From the NCBI GenBank assembly GCA_938049225.1, contig CALICM010000015.1, positions 1-64,000 of the forward strand: 64,000 nucleotides of DNA, given 5' to 3'. Positions within the stretch are counted from its first letter, which is position 1, and every line of letters starts with the position of its first letter. Below are positions 47,078 to 56,289 of the stretch, piece by piece. This DNA comes from an uncultured Paracoccaceae bacterium (lineage in GTDB: Bacteria > Pseudomonadota > Alphaproteobacteria > Rhodobacterales > Rhodobacteraceae). The position numbers and the translations under genes are program-made. A model generated the notes under the pieces. It searched no databases and had not been told where the DNA came from. It saw only the letters and a program-made list of their open reading frames with translations.

Positions 47078-49300
47078 ATGACCAACGCGACCCACCCAGA
47101 CATTATCTACACCAAAGTTGACGAGGCGCCGCAGCTTGCCTCGGCCTCGCTCCTTCGGATCATCCGTTCCTTTGCCGGGGCGGCGGGGATTTCGCTGGGC
47201 ACCAAGGACATCTCGCTGGCGGGTCGGATCATCGCGGCGTTTCCGGAACGGCTGACCGAGGCGCAGCGGCAGTCCGATGACTTGGCCGCGTTGGGTGAAT
47301 TGGTGAAGACACCCCAGGCCAATGTGATCAAGCTGCCCAACATCTCGGCCTCGGTACCGCAGCTTGTCGCGGCAGTGAAAGAGTTGCAATCGCAGGGCTA
47401 CGACCTGCCTGACTATCCTGAGGAGCCCGCGACCGACGGGGAGAAAGAGACCCGCGCACGATATGACGCGATCAAAGGCTCGGCGGTCAACCCTGTTCTG
47501 CGCGAGGGGAACTCCGACCGCCGCGCCGCCGTGGCGGTGAAGAACTATGCCAAGGCGAACCCGCATTCGATGGGCAAGTGGTCGCCAGACAGCAAAACGC
47601 GTGTCTCGACCATGTCGGCCGGTGATTTCCGCACGAACGAGAGATCCGTGACCCTGGCCGAGGCACAAGCTGGCGCGGCCCGGATCGAAATGGAGGGCCG
47701 GGATGGTAAGGTCACCGTTCTGAAAGATGGTGTAGAGTTCCCGGCAGGCACGGTTGTCGACGCGACTTACATGTCGGCCAAGGCGTTGGATGCCTTTCTG
47801 GCACAGCAGATCGAGGCGACGAGAGAGGCGGGTGTCCTGTTTTCGCTACACCTCAAGGCCACGATGATGAAGGTGTCAGACCCGATCCTGTTCGGGCATG
47901 CGGTGACGGCCTTCCTCAAGCCGGTGTTCGACAAATTCGGCGATGCCCTCAGCGCAGCTGGCGTGAACCCGAACTCCGGCTTGGGCGACTTGCTGGATCG
48001 GGTGGCCGCGATGCCCGAAAAGGACCAGATCGAGGCCGAGATCGACGCGGTCATAGCCGCCCGTCCGCCGCTGTATATGGTCAATTCAGACAAGGGTATC
48101 ACCAACCTGCATGTGCCGTCGGACGTGATCATCGATGCGTCCATGCCAGCGCTGATCCGCGCGGGCGGCAAGGGCTGGGGCCCGGATGGGACCGAGGCTG
48201 ACGCGAATTGCGTCATCCCCGACAGCTCCTACGCCGCGGTCTATGACGTGGCGATCCAGTATTTCAAAGACACCGGCGCGCTGGATCCGGCGACATCTGG
48301 CACGGTGCAAAATATCGGCCTGATGGCGCAAAAGGCCGAGGAATACGGCTCGCACCCCACCACGTTCGAGATCCCGGCCGACGGCACCGTGCGGATGATC
48401 GCGGCCAACGGCGATGTGCTGCATGAACACACCGTCGAGGCAGGGGACATTTGGCGTTCGGCAAGCACCCGAAAAGCGCCGATTGAGAACTGGGTGCAGC
48501 TGGCGATTGAGCGGCAAAAGGCGGAAGGGTGCCAGGCGATCTTCTGGCTGGACGAGACCCGCGCCCATGATGCGGAACTGATCAAATACGTGGTGCCGCT
48601 GCTACAAGCCGCCGGTGTGGCGGACACCTTTCAGATCTTGGCGCCACAGGCGGCCACGCGTGTGACCCTGGAGACAATCCGCAAGGGCGAGAACGCCATC
48701 GCGATCACGGGCAATGTTCTTCGGGATTATCTGACCGATCTGTTCCCGATCCTTGAGCTTGGAACCTCGGCCAAGATGTTGTCGATCGTGAAGTTGATGA
48801 ATGGCGGCGGGTTGTTCGAGACCGGGGCAGGGGGCTCGGCCCCCAAGCACGTCCAGCAGTTGGTGGAGGAGAACCACCTACGCTGGGATTCGCTGGGCGA
48901 GTTTTGTGCGCTGGGCGAAAGCCTGAAGTTTCTGGCCGAGTACAAGGGCAATCCCAAGGCGAAAGTGCTGGGGGATACGGTGGACACTGCGACCCAGGGC
49001 ATTCTGGACCACAACAAATCCCCCAGCCGCCGCGTGGGTCAGCCGGATAATCGCGACAGCCACTTCTATTTTGCGCTGTACTGGGCACAGGCGCTGGCCG
49101 CGCAGACCGAGGATCCCGCGCTGGCCGACCACTTCGCCCCCATCGCCAAGGCCCTGGCCGAAAACGAAGCGGTCATCACCGCCGAACTTGCGGCGGCCCA
49201 AGGCAAGCCGGCGGATCTGGGCGGCTATTACCACACCGACCCGCACAAGACGGATTCAGTGATGCGGCCGTCAGTAACACTGAACCGGATCATCGGCTGA
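47078..49300 (+). CDS. icd: NADP-dependent isocitrate dehydrogenase, monomeric type
   Basis: The 740-residue protein has the features of monomeric Idh: an N-terminal block [37 protein letters not shown] with substrate contacts, SDGKGITN-like [23 protein letters not shown], and the C-terminal NRIIG end. It oxidises isocitrate to 2-oxoglutarate with NADP+. The monomeric form (about 80 kDa) is unrelated in length to the 45-kDa dimeric enzyme. A hairpin terminator follows. Confidence 0.95.
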   Translation: MTNATHPDIIYTKVDEAPQLASASLLRIIRSFAGAAGISLGTKDISLAGRIIAAFPERLTEAQRQSDDLAALGELVKTPQANVIKLPNISASVPQLVAAVKELQSQGYDLPDYPEEPATDGEKETRARYDAIKGSAVNPVLREGNSDRRAAVAVKNYAKANPHSMGKWSPDSKTRVSTMSAGDFRTNERSVTLAEAQAGAARIEMEGRDGKVTVLKDGVEFPAGTVVDATYMSAKALDAFLAQQIEATREAGVLFSLHLKATMMKVSDPILFGHAVTAFLKPVFDKFGDALSAAGVNPNSGLGDLLDRVAAMPEKDQIEAEIDAVIAARPPLYMVNSDKGITNLHVPSDVIIDASMPALIRAGGKGWGPDGTEADANCVIPDSSYAAVYDVAIQYFKDTGALDPATSGTVQNIGLMAQKAEEYGSHPTTFEIPADGTVRMIAANGDVLHEHTVEAGDIWRSASTRKAPIENWVQLAIERQKAEGCQAIFWLDETRAHDAELIKYVVPLLQAAGVADTFQILAPQAATRVTLETIRKGENAIAITGNVLRDYLTDLFPILELGTSAKMLSIVKLMNGGGLFETGAGGSAPKHVQQLVEENHLRWDSLGEFCALGESLKFLAEYKGNPKAKVLGDTVDTATQGILDHNKSPSRRVGQPDNRDSHFYFALYWAQALAAQTEDPALADHFAPIAKALAENEAVITAELAAAQGKPADLGGYYHTDPHKTDSVMRPSVTLNRIIG

Positions 49301-49308
49301 CACGAATC

Positions 49309-49336
49309 GCCCCGCCCACCGGACGGCGGGGCCTTT
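49309..49336 (+). terminator. Probable terminator after icd
   Basis: An 8-bp perfect stem (GCCCCGCC at 49309-49316 with GGCGGGGC at 49325-49332) is followed by CTTTA. It starts 8 bp past the icd stop. It overlaps the end of the ABC-permease relic on the other strand. Confidence 0.65.
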
Positions 49337-49545
49337 ACCGCTTGGCGGCGTAATAGGACACGCGGCGTTCCAGATAGGCCAGCACCTCGGAAATTGTGAA
49401 GGCCAGCGCGAAGAGCACGATCAAAACCGCCCAGAAATGGGCCATCAGGAAGTTGGCTGAATACAGCTCGAACAGCGCCTGGAACCCACGACCTGGATCA
49501 GAAATTGGCCGATAATCGCACCTGTGACGGTCCGAATGACGCCTG
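49335..49545 (-). pseudogene. Relic of an ABC transporter permease C-terminus, frameshifted
   Basis: The minus strand reads LFELYSANFLMAHFWAVLI, then a hydrophobic run, and ends LERRVSYYAAKR before a TAA, like the C-terminal helix of a binding-protein-dependent ABC permease. Upstream, a different frame reads GVIRTVTGAIIGQFLI. Joining them needs a one-base shift near 49485. No start, no N-terminal domain and no partner ATPase or binding protein are present, so this is a decayed fragment. The 49301-49652 stretch otherwise has only the icd terminator and a palindrome. Confidence 0.6.
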
Positions 49546-49597
49546 GATCACCCAGCCTTTAACCCGAATCGGCGGAGTCCGTTGAATTTTGTTTTTT

Positions 49598-49612
49598 GCC
49601 CAGTGACTGGGC
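49598..49612. promoter_or_regulatory. Perfect 15-bp palindrome upstream of the FAH-family gene
   Basis: GCCCAGT-G-ACTGGGC is 41 bp before the hydrolase ATG and follows a T-run (49592-49597). It could be an operator for the next gene. No regulator gene is adjacent. Confidence 0.35.
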
Positions 49613-49652
49613 TATGGCACCGACTACGCCGAGCCAAAAAAGGGAGGGGCAT

Positions 49653-50339
49653 ATGTCTCAATTCGCCATCGAAACGCCAACCGTCGTGGCGTTGCCTATA
49701 GCGGGGTCACAAGCGATGTTCCCCGTGCGCCGGGTCTATTGCATCGGTCGAAACTATGCCGCCCACGCCATTGAAATGGGCCATGACCCAGACCGTGAGC
49801 CACCGTTTTTCTTCCAGAAAAACCCCAATAATCTGGACCCCTCAGGCGAATTTCCCTATCCGCTGCACACCTCGGATGTACATCACGAGGCCGAGGTCGC
49901 GGTGATGCTCAAATCAGGCGGCACCGACATTCCGCTGGACCGCGCGCTTGAGCATGTTTTCGGGTATGCGCCGGCACTGGATATGACCCGGCGCGACCTG
50001 CAGGGCGAGATGAAAAAGATGGGCCGCCCGTGGGAGATCGGTAAGGCGTTCGAACGCTCAGCCCCTGTGGGCCCCGTTCGCCCGGTCGCCGAAACCGGGC
50101 ACTTGGACCAGGGTGCGATCACGCTCAAGGTCAATGGCGCGTTGCGACAAGAGGGCGATTTGAACCAGATGATCTGGAAGGTGCCCGAGATGATTTCCTA
50201 TCTGTCCGAATATTTCGAACTGGCGGCTGGCGATGTGATCTTGTCGGGAACCCCGGCAGGTGTCGGGCCCGTTGTGAAAGGCGACACGATGGAGATTGCC
50301 GTCGAAGGTTTGGGCCGTATGACCGTATCGGTGGTTTGA
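49653..50339 (+). CDS. Fumarylacetoacetate hydrolase family protein
   Basis: The 228-residue protein has [25 protein letters not shown], the metal ligand motif [10 protein letters not shown] and the DMTRRDLQ block. These match small FAH-family enzymes (acylpyruvases, fumarylpyruvate hydrolases, FAHD1-like oxaloacetate decarboxylases), and the substrate is not fixed by sequence. The ATG at 49653 follows GGGAGGGGCAT. Possibly controlled by the palindrome at 49598. Confidence 0.88.
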   Translation: MSQFAIETPTVVALPIAGSQAMFPVRRVYCIGRNYAAHAIEMGHDPDREPPFFFQKNPNNLDPSGEFPYPLHTSDVHHEAEVAVMLKSGGTDIPLDRALEHVFGYAPALDMTRRDLQGEMKKMGRPWEIGKAFERSAPVGPVRPVAETGHLDQGAITLKVNGALRQEGDLNQMIWKVPEMISYLSEYFELAAGDVILSGTPAGVGPVVKGDTMEIAVEGLGRMTVSVV

Positions 50340-50499
50340 GGCCGCATCTGACGATTACGTATCCACAAAACCACGTGAGGCCGCTGTCGCTCGCGCAGTG
50401 CTTTGGTACACTCGATTGTCATGCGAATATGCGCCCGAAGGGTCGCCGACGTTGGCCCGTACCGGCACCTGGGCCCAAGACTTAGAAAGGATCAAACTT

Positions 50500-50964
50500 A
50501 TGGAACGCCCCCCTTTGCCAGCTTTCACCCAAGAAACCGCCCGCGAAAAGGTCCGCCTGGCCGAGGACGGGTGGAACAGCCGTGATCCGGCGCGCGTGGC
50601 CGTTGCCTATACCGTCGACACCCAATGGCGCAATCGGGCCGAATTCGTCACCGGGCGTGCCGCGGTTGAGGCGTTCCTGGCGCGCAAATGGGCAAAAGAG
50701 CTGGACTATCGGCTGATCAAAGAGCTTTGGGCATGGACCGACAATCGGATCGCGGTGCGGTTTTCCTATGAATACCATGATGACAGCGGCACCTGGTTCC
50801 GCGCTTATGGCAATGAAAATTGGGAGTTTGCGCCCGATGGTTTGATGCGCCGAAGAATTGCCAGCATCAACGAACATCCAATTCAACTGGACGACCGAAA
50901 ATATCACTGGCCTTTGGGGCGCCGCCCGGATGATCATCCCGGTTTGAGTGACCTGGGCCTTTAG
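50500..50964 (+). CDS. DUF1348 (SnoaL/NTF2-like) protein
   Basis: The 154-residue protein has [60 protein letters not shown] and NEHPIQ, matching DUF1348 proteins with an NTF2-like cone fold. No activity is established to my knowledge. The ATG at 50500 has AAAGGATC about 8-10 nt upstream. It follows the FAH-family gene by 160 bp on the same strand. Confidence 0.82.
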   Translation: MERPPLPAFTQETAREKVRLAEDGWNSRDPARVAVAYTVDTQWRNRAEFVTGRAAVEAFLARKWAKELDYRLIKELWAWTDNRIAVRFSYEYHDDSGTWFRAYGNENWEFAPDGLMRRRIASINEHPIQLDDRKYHWPLGRRPDDHPGLSDLGL

Positions 50965-51138
50965 CACACGCCTCAATCATAGGTTTAAATTTGGTTGAGA
51001 TCTAGGCAATTTCGTCGCAATGGCCTTTAAATGCTTCGACACAGGGGATGCGGTGTGTTGACCGATGCGCAAATTTGGTGCTGGTTAACCGGTGACCCGC
51101 CCATCCGGTGTGTCCGCTAAGCGCTGGATTATCCCTTC

Positions 51139-52923
51139 ATGTCCCTAGCCAGCCCGATCACGGCAACAGACTGGTTCACAAGCGCGCGTCGCGTTGTGGT
51201 CCTGGTCGATGTGGTCGAGTCGGTGCGCCTGATCGAAAGGGACGAGGTGGGCACGGTATCCCGCTGGCTTGAGATCGTGCAGCACACCGAAAAAAACCTA
51301 CTGCCACCCGGTGAGAACCGCAAAGTGAAGTCAACCGGCGACGGTATGCTGCTGGACATCGATGACGTCCAACTGGCTGTCAAGATCGCCTTTGGCATCC
51401 ATGCCTTCTGCGCCAAGATCAACGAAGGGCTTCCGGCGGACGAGCAGGTGCATCTGCGCACCGGGCTTGAGGTTGGGGACCTGATGGTCGACAGCCACGA
51501 TATCTATGGCCACAACGTGAACATTGCCGCCCGGCTGGCCGCATTGGCCGAACCGGGCGAAATCATCGCCTCGGCAGGGGTGCGGGATCTGGTGACCCAG
51601 GGCATCGACGCGGATATCGAGGATCTGGGCGATTGTATCTTGAAGCATGTGCGCAAACCTGTCCGGGCCTATCGTCTGGCACCGGTCGGGCATGGCAGTC
51701 TGCGAACGCAGATGCCGCTGCCGGCGGAATCCCTGCTGCCGACCATCGCGGTTATCCCCTTCGCCACCTATAGCAGCGACAACCGCGCAGCGGTTGGCCA
51801 GATCCTGGCCGAGGAGATGATCCGCGCCTTCGGGCAATCGCCGCATCTGAACGTCATCTCGCGCTTGTCCACCGCCCCTTTCGCGCGGGGCGATCATTCG
51901 CTTGAGGAACTGGGGGACTTGCTGGGCGCCAGCCATATCATCACCGGACGGGCGGTCGAGAATGGCGATAAACTGGCGCTGACCCTGGACCTGACCGAGG
52001 TGCGCAGCAAACAGGTCATCTGGTCGGACCGGTTCGAGGAGAAGATCGGGCATATCCTGATCGGCGACCAACAGATGATTGCCCGTATCGCCGAGGCGGT
52101 CGGCCGGACTATCCTGAACCGCGAGTTGCATCGCGCCAGCAGTCTGCCGGTGCGCACGCTGGAAAGCTATACGCTGATGCTGTCGGCGGTGAACGCGATG
52201 TACCGGCTGTCGCTGTCGGAGTTCTCCAAAGCCCAGAAAATGCTAGACACAGTGATCGAGCGGAACCCCCGCCACTCGGTTCCACTGGCCTGGTTGGGGA
52301 ATTGGCACGTATTGAAAGTGCAGCAGGGCTGGGCAGATGATGTGGCGCGGGAACATCAATTGGCTGAAAACAGCACCGCGCGTGCGTTGGACCTCAACCC
52401 TGACTGCGAGCAGGCTCTTACGATTGATGGGTTGATTCAAACGAATTTGGGGAAGGATTTTGAAGGAGCGGACGGGCAGTATACCAAGGCCTTATATCAC
52501 AACCCGAATAACGCTCAGGCGAATCTGCTTAAAGGGACAATGCATGCCTTCCGAGATGAGGGCGAGCAAGCTGTCGAATTGGCACTGCGAGCCCAGGCGC
52601 AATCGCCGTATGACCCGCAAAAGTACTTCTTTGATTGTTTGACGGCGGTCGCACATATTTCGGCGCATCAGCCAGAGAAGGCTCTGCTTTACGCTGAGCG
52701 TTCCTTACGCTCAAATTCTACACATACCTCTACTTTGCGGACGCTCGCTATAGCGCAATGGCAGGTGGGCAATAGGGTCAGCGCCCGAGAAACTGTGAGT
52801 AAACTCACAGCTCTCGAGCCATCATTCACCGTATCAAAGTGGCAGGCTTCAAACCCGGCTGCTGGGTATGAGATGGGGAAGACAATAGCTAAAATTTTGT
52901 CTGAGGCTGGTGCTCCGGACTGA
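51139..52923 (+). CDS. Class III adenylate/guanylate cyclase with TolB-like and TPR regions
   Basis: The 594-residue cytosolic protein has a cyclase domain (about 15-180) with both metal Asp (Asp24 in LVDVVES, Asp68 in TGDGM), Lys64, Asp121 in the DIYG motif, and Asn128/Arg132 in VNIAAR, so catalysis looks intact. A region starting PTIAVIPFA (201-330, TolB-like) and TPR-like helices (about 340-560) follow. It should make cAMP (or cGMP). Base composition shifts toward A/T from about 52240, so the 3' part looks foreign. It leads a probable three-gene unit: the next gene starts 40 bp downstream. Confidence 0.82.
   Translation: MSLASPITATDWFTSARRVVVLVDVVESVRLIERDEVGTVSRWLEIVQHTEKNLLPPGENRKVKSTGDGMLLDIDDVQLAVKIAFGIHAFCAKINEGLPADEQVHLRTGLEVGDLMVDSHDIYGHNVNIAARLAALAEPGEIIASAGVRDLVTQGIDADIEDLGDCILKHVRKPVRAYRLAPVGHGSLRTQMPLPAESLLPTIAVIPFATYSSDNRAAVGQILAEEMIRAFGQSPHLNVISRLSTAPFARGDHSLEELGDLLGASHIITGRAVENGDKLALTLDLTEVRSKQVIWSDRFEEKIGHILIGDQQMIARIAEAVGRTILNRELHRASSLPVRTLESYTLMLSAVNAMYRLSLSEFSKAQKMLDTVIERNPRHSVPLAWLGNWHVLKVQQGWADDVAREHQLAENSTARALDLNPDCEQALTIDGLIQTNLGKDFEGADGQYTKALYHNPNNAQANLLKGTMHAFRDEGEQAVELALRAQAQSPYDPQKYFFDCLTAVAHISAHQPEKALLYAERSLRSNSTHTSTLRTLAIAQWQVGNRVSARETVSKLTALEPSFTVSKWQASNPAAGYEMGKTIAKILSEAGAPD
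52794..52809. promoter_or_regulatory. Perfect CRP-type palindrome
   Basis: TGTGA-GTAAAC-TCACA matches the E. coli CRP consensus at all ten conserved bases. It lies inside the 3' end of the cyclase gene, with its centre 162 bp before the ATG of the repeat/PAP2 gene. It could be a chance coding match; see findings. Confidence 0.4.
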
Positions 52924-52963
52924 AGCGTCTGAATAATTTGCTACTGGTTGAGGGGATTAAGGA

Positions 52964-54088
52964 ATGGTTAAGTTGGGTGCCGAAGCGGGCTATGCAGGAT
53001 ATGCGGGCTACGCTGGATACGCCGGGTATGCCGGTTACGCTGGATACGCGGGGTATGCAGGCTACGGGGGCTTGCCGCAAGCGCCGTTTGTTCCCCCAGC
53101 ATTAATCACTACCCGTGATGGTATCGTTGGCGCCTGGCAGATGCCGACACAGGCGCCAGACCCGCTCAATCTGAATGATACTGACAACCTGCACCTTTGG
53201 TCGGCCGAGGTTCGCGAGAGTCTGTATCAATTCGAGATGATTTCGCGCCTCGGGTTCACGATGGATGGCGAAACCGCGCGCCTGTGGCACCTCGAGGCAG
53301 ATGATAATGGCGGTGGGGTGCCCGCGACCAGCTATAAAGCGTTGCTCAATATGAGTCGTCCGGACAAAAAAACCTTCCTTGAGCAAACCCGGTTCATCGA
53401 GCAATATTCGGATCTGCGCCCAGATCGCGCGCTCGAGATTGAGACGCAATTGGATCTGCCCACCGCGTTCTTCGGCTCGATTGCTTATCTGAATGCTTCA
53501 CGGACCAAATACACCTATGAATTGGTACTGGCGTCGCTGCGGCTGGCGCATTTCGCCGAGATGCGGCTGAAACACGCGCTGGCTGCCAAACGTCCGGTTG
53601 AGTATTCCGCGCAGATCCAGAGCATCATTTCGAACCCGCTGCACGGCTCCCTGCCATCCGGCCATGCGACCGAGGCACATATCGTGGCGACTGTTCTTAC
53701 CCGTGTACTCGAAGCCTCGGGCAACCCGGTCTACAATGAAGAAAGCTGGCGGGCGCAGTTCTTCCGCCTGGCGGCGCGGATCGCCGTGAACCGAACTGTG
53801 GCGGGCGTGCACTTCCCAGTGGACAGCGCTGCGGGGGCCTGTTTGGGGATCACCTTGGGCGACTATTTGGTCGCACGTGCTAACGGGGCCAGTACTTACA
53901 GCGCGTGGTCATTCGATGGCGCGGAGTTCAGCGGCGATTTCGAGCCCGAAAAGATGTATAACATCCCCAAAAGCCGACAAGAGGCGTCGCTGGCCCATAC
54001 CAAGCTGGGTAGCGAGACCATCGATCCGGCGGACCAATCCCCGATCCTGAACTTCCTGTGGAACAAGGCCGTTAAAGAGTGGGCGTGA
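52964..54088 (+). CDS. PAP2/vanadium-haloperoxidase-like protein with N-terminal Ala-Gly-Tyr repeats
   Basis: The 374-residue protein starts MVKLGAE, then nine AGY triplets (8-34) and GGLPQAP. The C-terminal domain has the full superfamily signature: KX6RP (Lys203, Arg210), PSGH (Ser232-His234) and RX5HX3D (Arg277, His283, Asp287). These residues bind phosphate or vanadate and provide the catalytic His. Acid phosphatase and haloperoxidase activity are both possible. There is no signal peptide or transmembrane helix. The ATG has GAGGGG 8 nt upstream. It lies 33 bp before the subtilase gene. Confidence 0.75.
   Translation: MVKLGAEAGYAGYAGYAGYAGYAGYAGYAGYAGYGGLPQAPFVPPALITTRDGIVGAWQMPTQAPDPLNLNDTDNLHLWSAEVRESLYQFEMISRLGFTMDGETARLWHLEADDNGGGVPATSYKALLNMSRPDKKTFLEQTRFIEQYSDLRPDRALEIETQLDLPTAFFGSIAYLNASRTKYTYELVLASLRLAHFAEMRLKHALAAKRPVEYSAQIQSIISNPLHGSLPSGHATEAHIVATVLTRVLEASGNPVYNEESWRAQFFRLAARIAVNRTVAGVHFPVDSAAGACLGITLGDYLVARANGASTYSAWSFDGAEFSGDFEPEKMYNIPKSRQEASLAHTKLGSETIDPADQSPILNFLWNKAVKEWA
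52985..53065 (+). repeat. Nine tandem 9-bp units encoding Ala-Gly-Tyr
   Basis: Each unit is GCN-GGN-TAY. The nine units use Ala codons gcg, gca, gcg, gct, gcc, gcc, gct, gcg, gca; Gly codons ggc, gga, ggc, gga, ggg, ggt, gga, ggg, ggc; and both Tyr codons. No two adjacent units are identical in DNA, while the protein repeat is perfect. The repeat begins 7 codons after the start. Confidence 0.95.
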
Positions 54089-54121
54089 GTCCAGACGGTA
54101 CTGTGGTAGGGAGGATGGACT

Positions 54122-56266
54122 ATGGTGAACGAAGCTGAGGGAGACGGCTGGGGGCCCGCGCGCATTGCCGAGAACCTGGACCCGCTAACAGATTGGTTCT
54201 TGGTGGCCGATCTTGAGGACGTGGATCCAAACGCGCTTTTTCCAATCACTGTGGGGTTGAAGAGCGGCGATATTGTCGGGCTCAGTGATCGGCTTGCGGT
54301 GTTCGCGACCGAGGTGAACGCCACTCGTGCCGACAACCCCCTACCAGCGCCCGTTGTGATTGTGCCCGGGATTTACCTCAAAGGCGCAAGTGACGGCAGC
54401 GGACCGGGTCGTGCCTCGCGGGCCAAGGGGCAACGCGGGGATGAATTCTTTACCGTGCTGGTCAATCATACTGTGCTGGATTTGCTGCAAGCTGGCACCA
54501 GCGCGACATCGGCCACGCATCCATGCAACGACATCTTTTATGTGATCGACGGCCCAAACCTGGCCAAAGATGCCCGCGCGGCCGAGACACCCCGCGCGCA
54601 GGTCACGCTGGACGACGTCCCCCCCGCGCCGGGCGTGGTGATCACCGCCATTATCGATACCGGCATCCCGTTGCTGAATGCCTGTTTGCGCGACGCGCAG
54701 GGGCGCAGCCGGGTGCAATACGCTTGGCTTCAAAACGGCCGTGCGCGGCAGAACGATCCCAGTTTCGTTCCGCATGGGCGCGAGTTCGAGGCCAGCGACC
54801 TCGACGATCTGATCGATGCCTATTCCACCAACGGGCCTTATTTGGACGAGATGGCGGCCTATCGCAAAATGGGCCTGGCGGATTTTAGCAAACGCAACCG
54901 GCACCCTTTGGGCCGTCAGGTGACGCATGGCGCTCATGTGGTGGGCCTCGCGGCTGGATACCCCATGGCCGAAAACCGAGTCGATCGGCCCGTGATCGCT
55001 GTTCAGTTGCCAAACAAGGTGGTCGCCGACACCTCGGGCAACAGCCTGGCGCCCTATCTGTTGTCTGCGCTGGACTATATCGCGGATCGGGCGGATCGGC
55101 TTGCCAAACGGATGAACTGTGGGCAGTTGCCTGTGGTCATCAACTTCAGCTTTGGTGGGACGGGCGGGCCACTGGACGGAACCTCGTTCCTGGAACAGCG
55201 GATGGATGCGTTTTTGGCGGCGCGCAACGCGGGTCACCCAGGAAGCACGGCGATTGTTTTGCCGTCGGGCAATGCGCGACTGTCGCAGGGCCACGCCAAG
55301 GTAACCGTGGAGCGGGACTTCAAAGGGCCCGACAAGACCGAGGTGTTGAACTGGCGTGTCCAGCCCGATGACCAAACCGCCAGCTTTGTTGAGATTTGGA
55401 CGCCATCAGGGCCGCCCGAAAAGCGTCTTGAGGTCGCTCTGGGCGCACCCGGTCGCGGCTGGCAAAGTGGCTTTCTGGCCGAGGATAACTGCCACGCGAC
55501 GCAGTGGGTAAAAGATGGCAAGGTCATCGCCAAGCTAAGCTACAAATACTACGGTGCCCCAACCAACCGGGGTAGGTTCACCATCGCGATCAACCCGACC
55601 GCCAAGCCCGGTAAAATCCGCGGCCTGGCGCCAGCCGGTACTTGGTCCATCACCTTGAAAAACGCGGGCCTATCGGAAGGGGAGCATGTCGATGCCTGGG
55701 TTTTACGGGATGACGAGTTGCCGGGCTTTGACACGGATGCACGGCAATCGCGGTTCGAGGACGCGCGATACAAGCGGCATACACCAACCGGTCTGCCAAT
55801 TGACGACGACAACAGCGATTGCCCCATCACGCGCCAGGGCCTGCAGAACGTTCTGGCAACCGGTGCCGCGCCGGTCGTGGTTGCCGGCTATATGGCTCGT
55901 TCGGGCGAGGCAGCAAGGTATTCCGCGGGTGGGCTGACCAACACGCCCAAGCGCGTGGGACCGGATGCGCTTGCGGTGTCTGACGACAGCCGGGTGCATT
56001 GGGGCGTGATCTCGAACGGGGTTTACAGTGGGTCGCGGGTGGCGTTGGACGGCACCTCTGTTTCCGCACCGCAAGTGGCCCGTGCCCTTGTCGATGGCTT
56101 GGCCAATGGGCAGCCTGCGACGCGTGCGCAGGTGGCTGTTTGGGCAGCGGCGTCTGAAAAGACCGACTTTGCGCACCGCGCGCCGAAACCGGCGGACATC
56201 CGCGGTGTTGACGGACGGCTGCAACTCGCACCGCAGACCAACCGGCGGTATTGGCCCAAGGGCTAA
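54122..56266 (+). CDS. Subtilisin-like serine protease (S8), without signal peptide
   Basis: The 714-residue protein has the S8 triad Asp179 (IIDTGIP), His269 (THGAHVVG) and Ser646 (GTSVSAP), plus the oxyanion Asn384 (PSGNA). An approximately 170-residue N-terminal region precedes the catalytic core, and a domain of about 220 residues is inserted between Asn384 and the Ser motif. No signal peptide is visible, so it is probably cytosolic, unusual for a subtilase. It is third in the cyclase unit and ends 24 bp before a convergent permease gene. Confidence 0.85.
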   Translation: MVNEAEGDGWGPARIAENLDPLTDWFLVADLEDVDPNALFPITVGLKSGDIVGLSDRLAVFATEVNATRADNPLPAPVVIVPGIYLKGASDGSGPGRASRAKGQRGDEFFTVLVNHTVLDLLQAGTSATSATHPCNDIFYVIDGPNLAKDARAAETPRAQVTLDDVPPAPGVVITAIIDTGIPLLNACLRDAQGRSRVQYAWLQNGRARQNDPSFVPHGREFEASDLDDLIDAYSTNGPYLDEMAAYRKMGLADFSKRNRHPLGRQVTHGAHVVGLAAGYPMAENRVDRPVIAVQLPNKVVADTSGNSLAPYLLSALDYIADRADRLAKRMNCGQLPVVINFSFGGTGGPLDGTSFLEQRMDAFLAARNAGHPGSTAIVLPSGNARLSQGHAKVTVERDFKGPDKTEVLNWRVQPDDQTASFVEIWTPSGPPEKRLEVALGAPGRGWQSGFLAEDNCHATQWVKDGKVIAKLSYKYYGAPTNRGRFTIAINPTAKPGKIRGLAPAGTWSITLKNAGLSEGEHVDAWVLRDDELPGFDTDARQSRFEDARYKRHTPTGLPIDDDNSDCPITRQGLQNVLATGAAPVVVAGYMARSGEAARYSAGGLTNTPKRVGPDALAVSDDSRVHWGVISNGVYSGSRVALDGTSVSAPQVARALVDGLANGQPATRAQVAVWAAASEKTDFAHRAPKPADIRGVDGRLQLAPQTNRRYWPKG

Positions 56267-56289
56267 GACCGTCGCGCCGCCGGGTATGT

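Noticed and set aside
52964-53070. AGY repeat as a CRISPR or minisatellite
   Set aside because: It is in frame within a coding gene, has no spacers, and neighbouring units differ in DNA, unlike a recent minisatellite.
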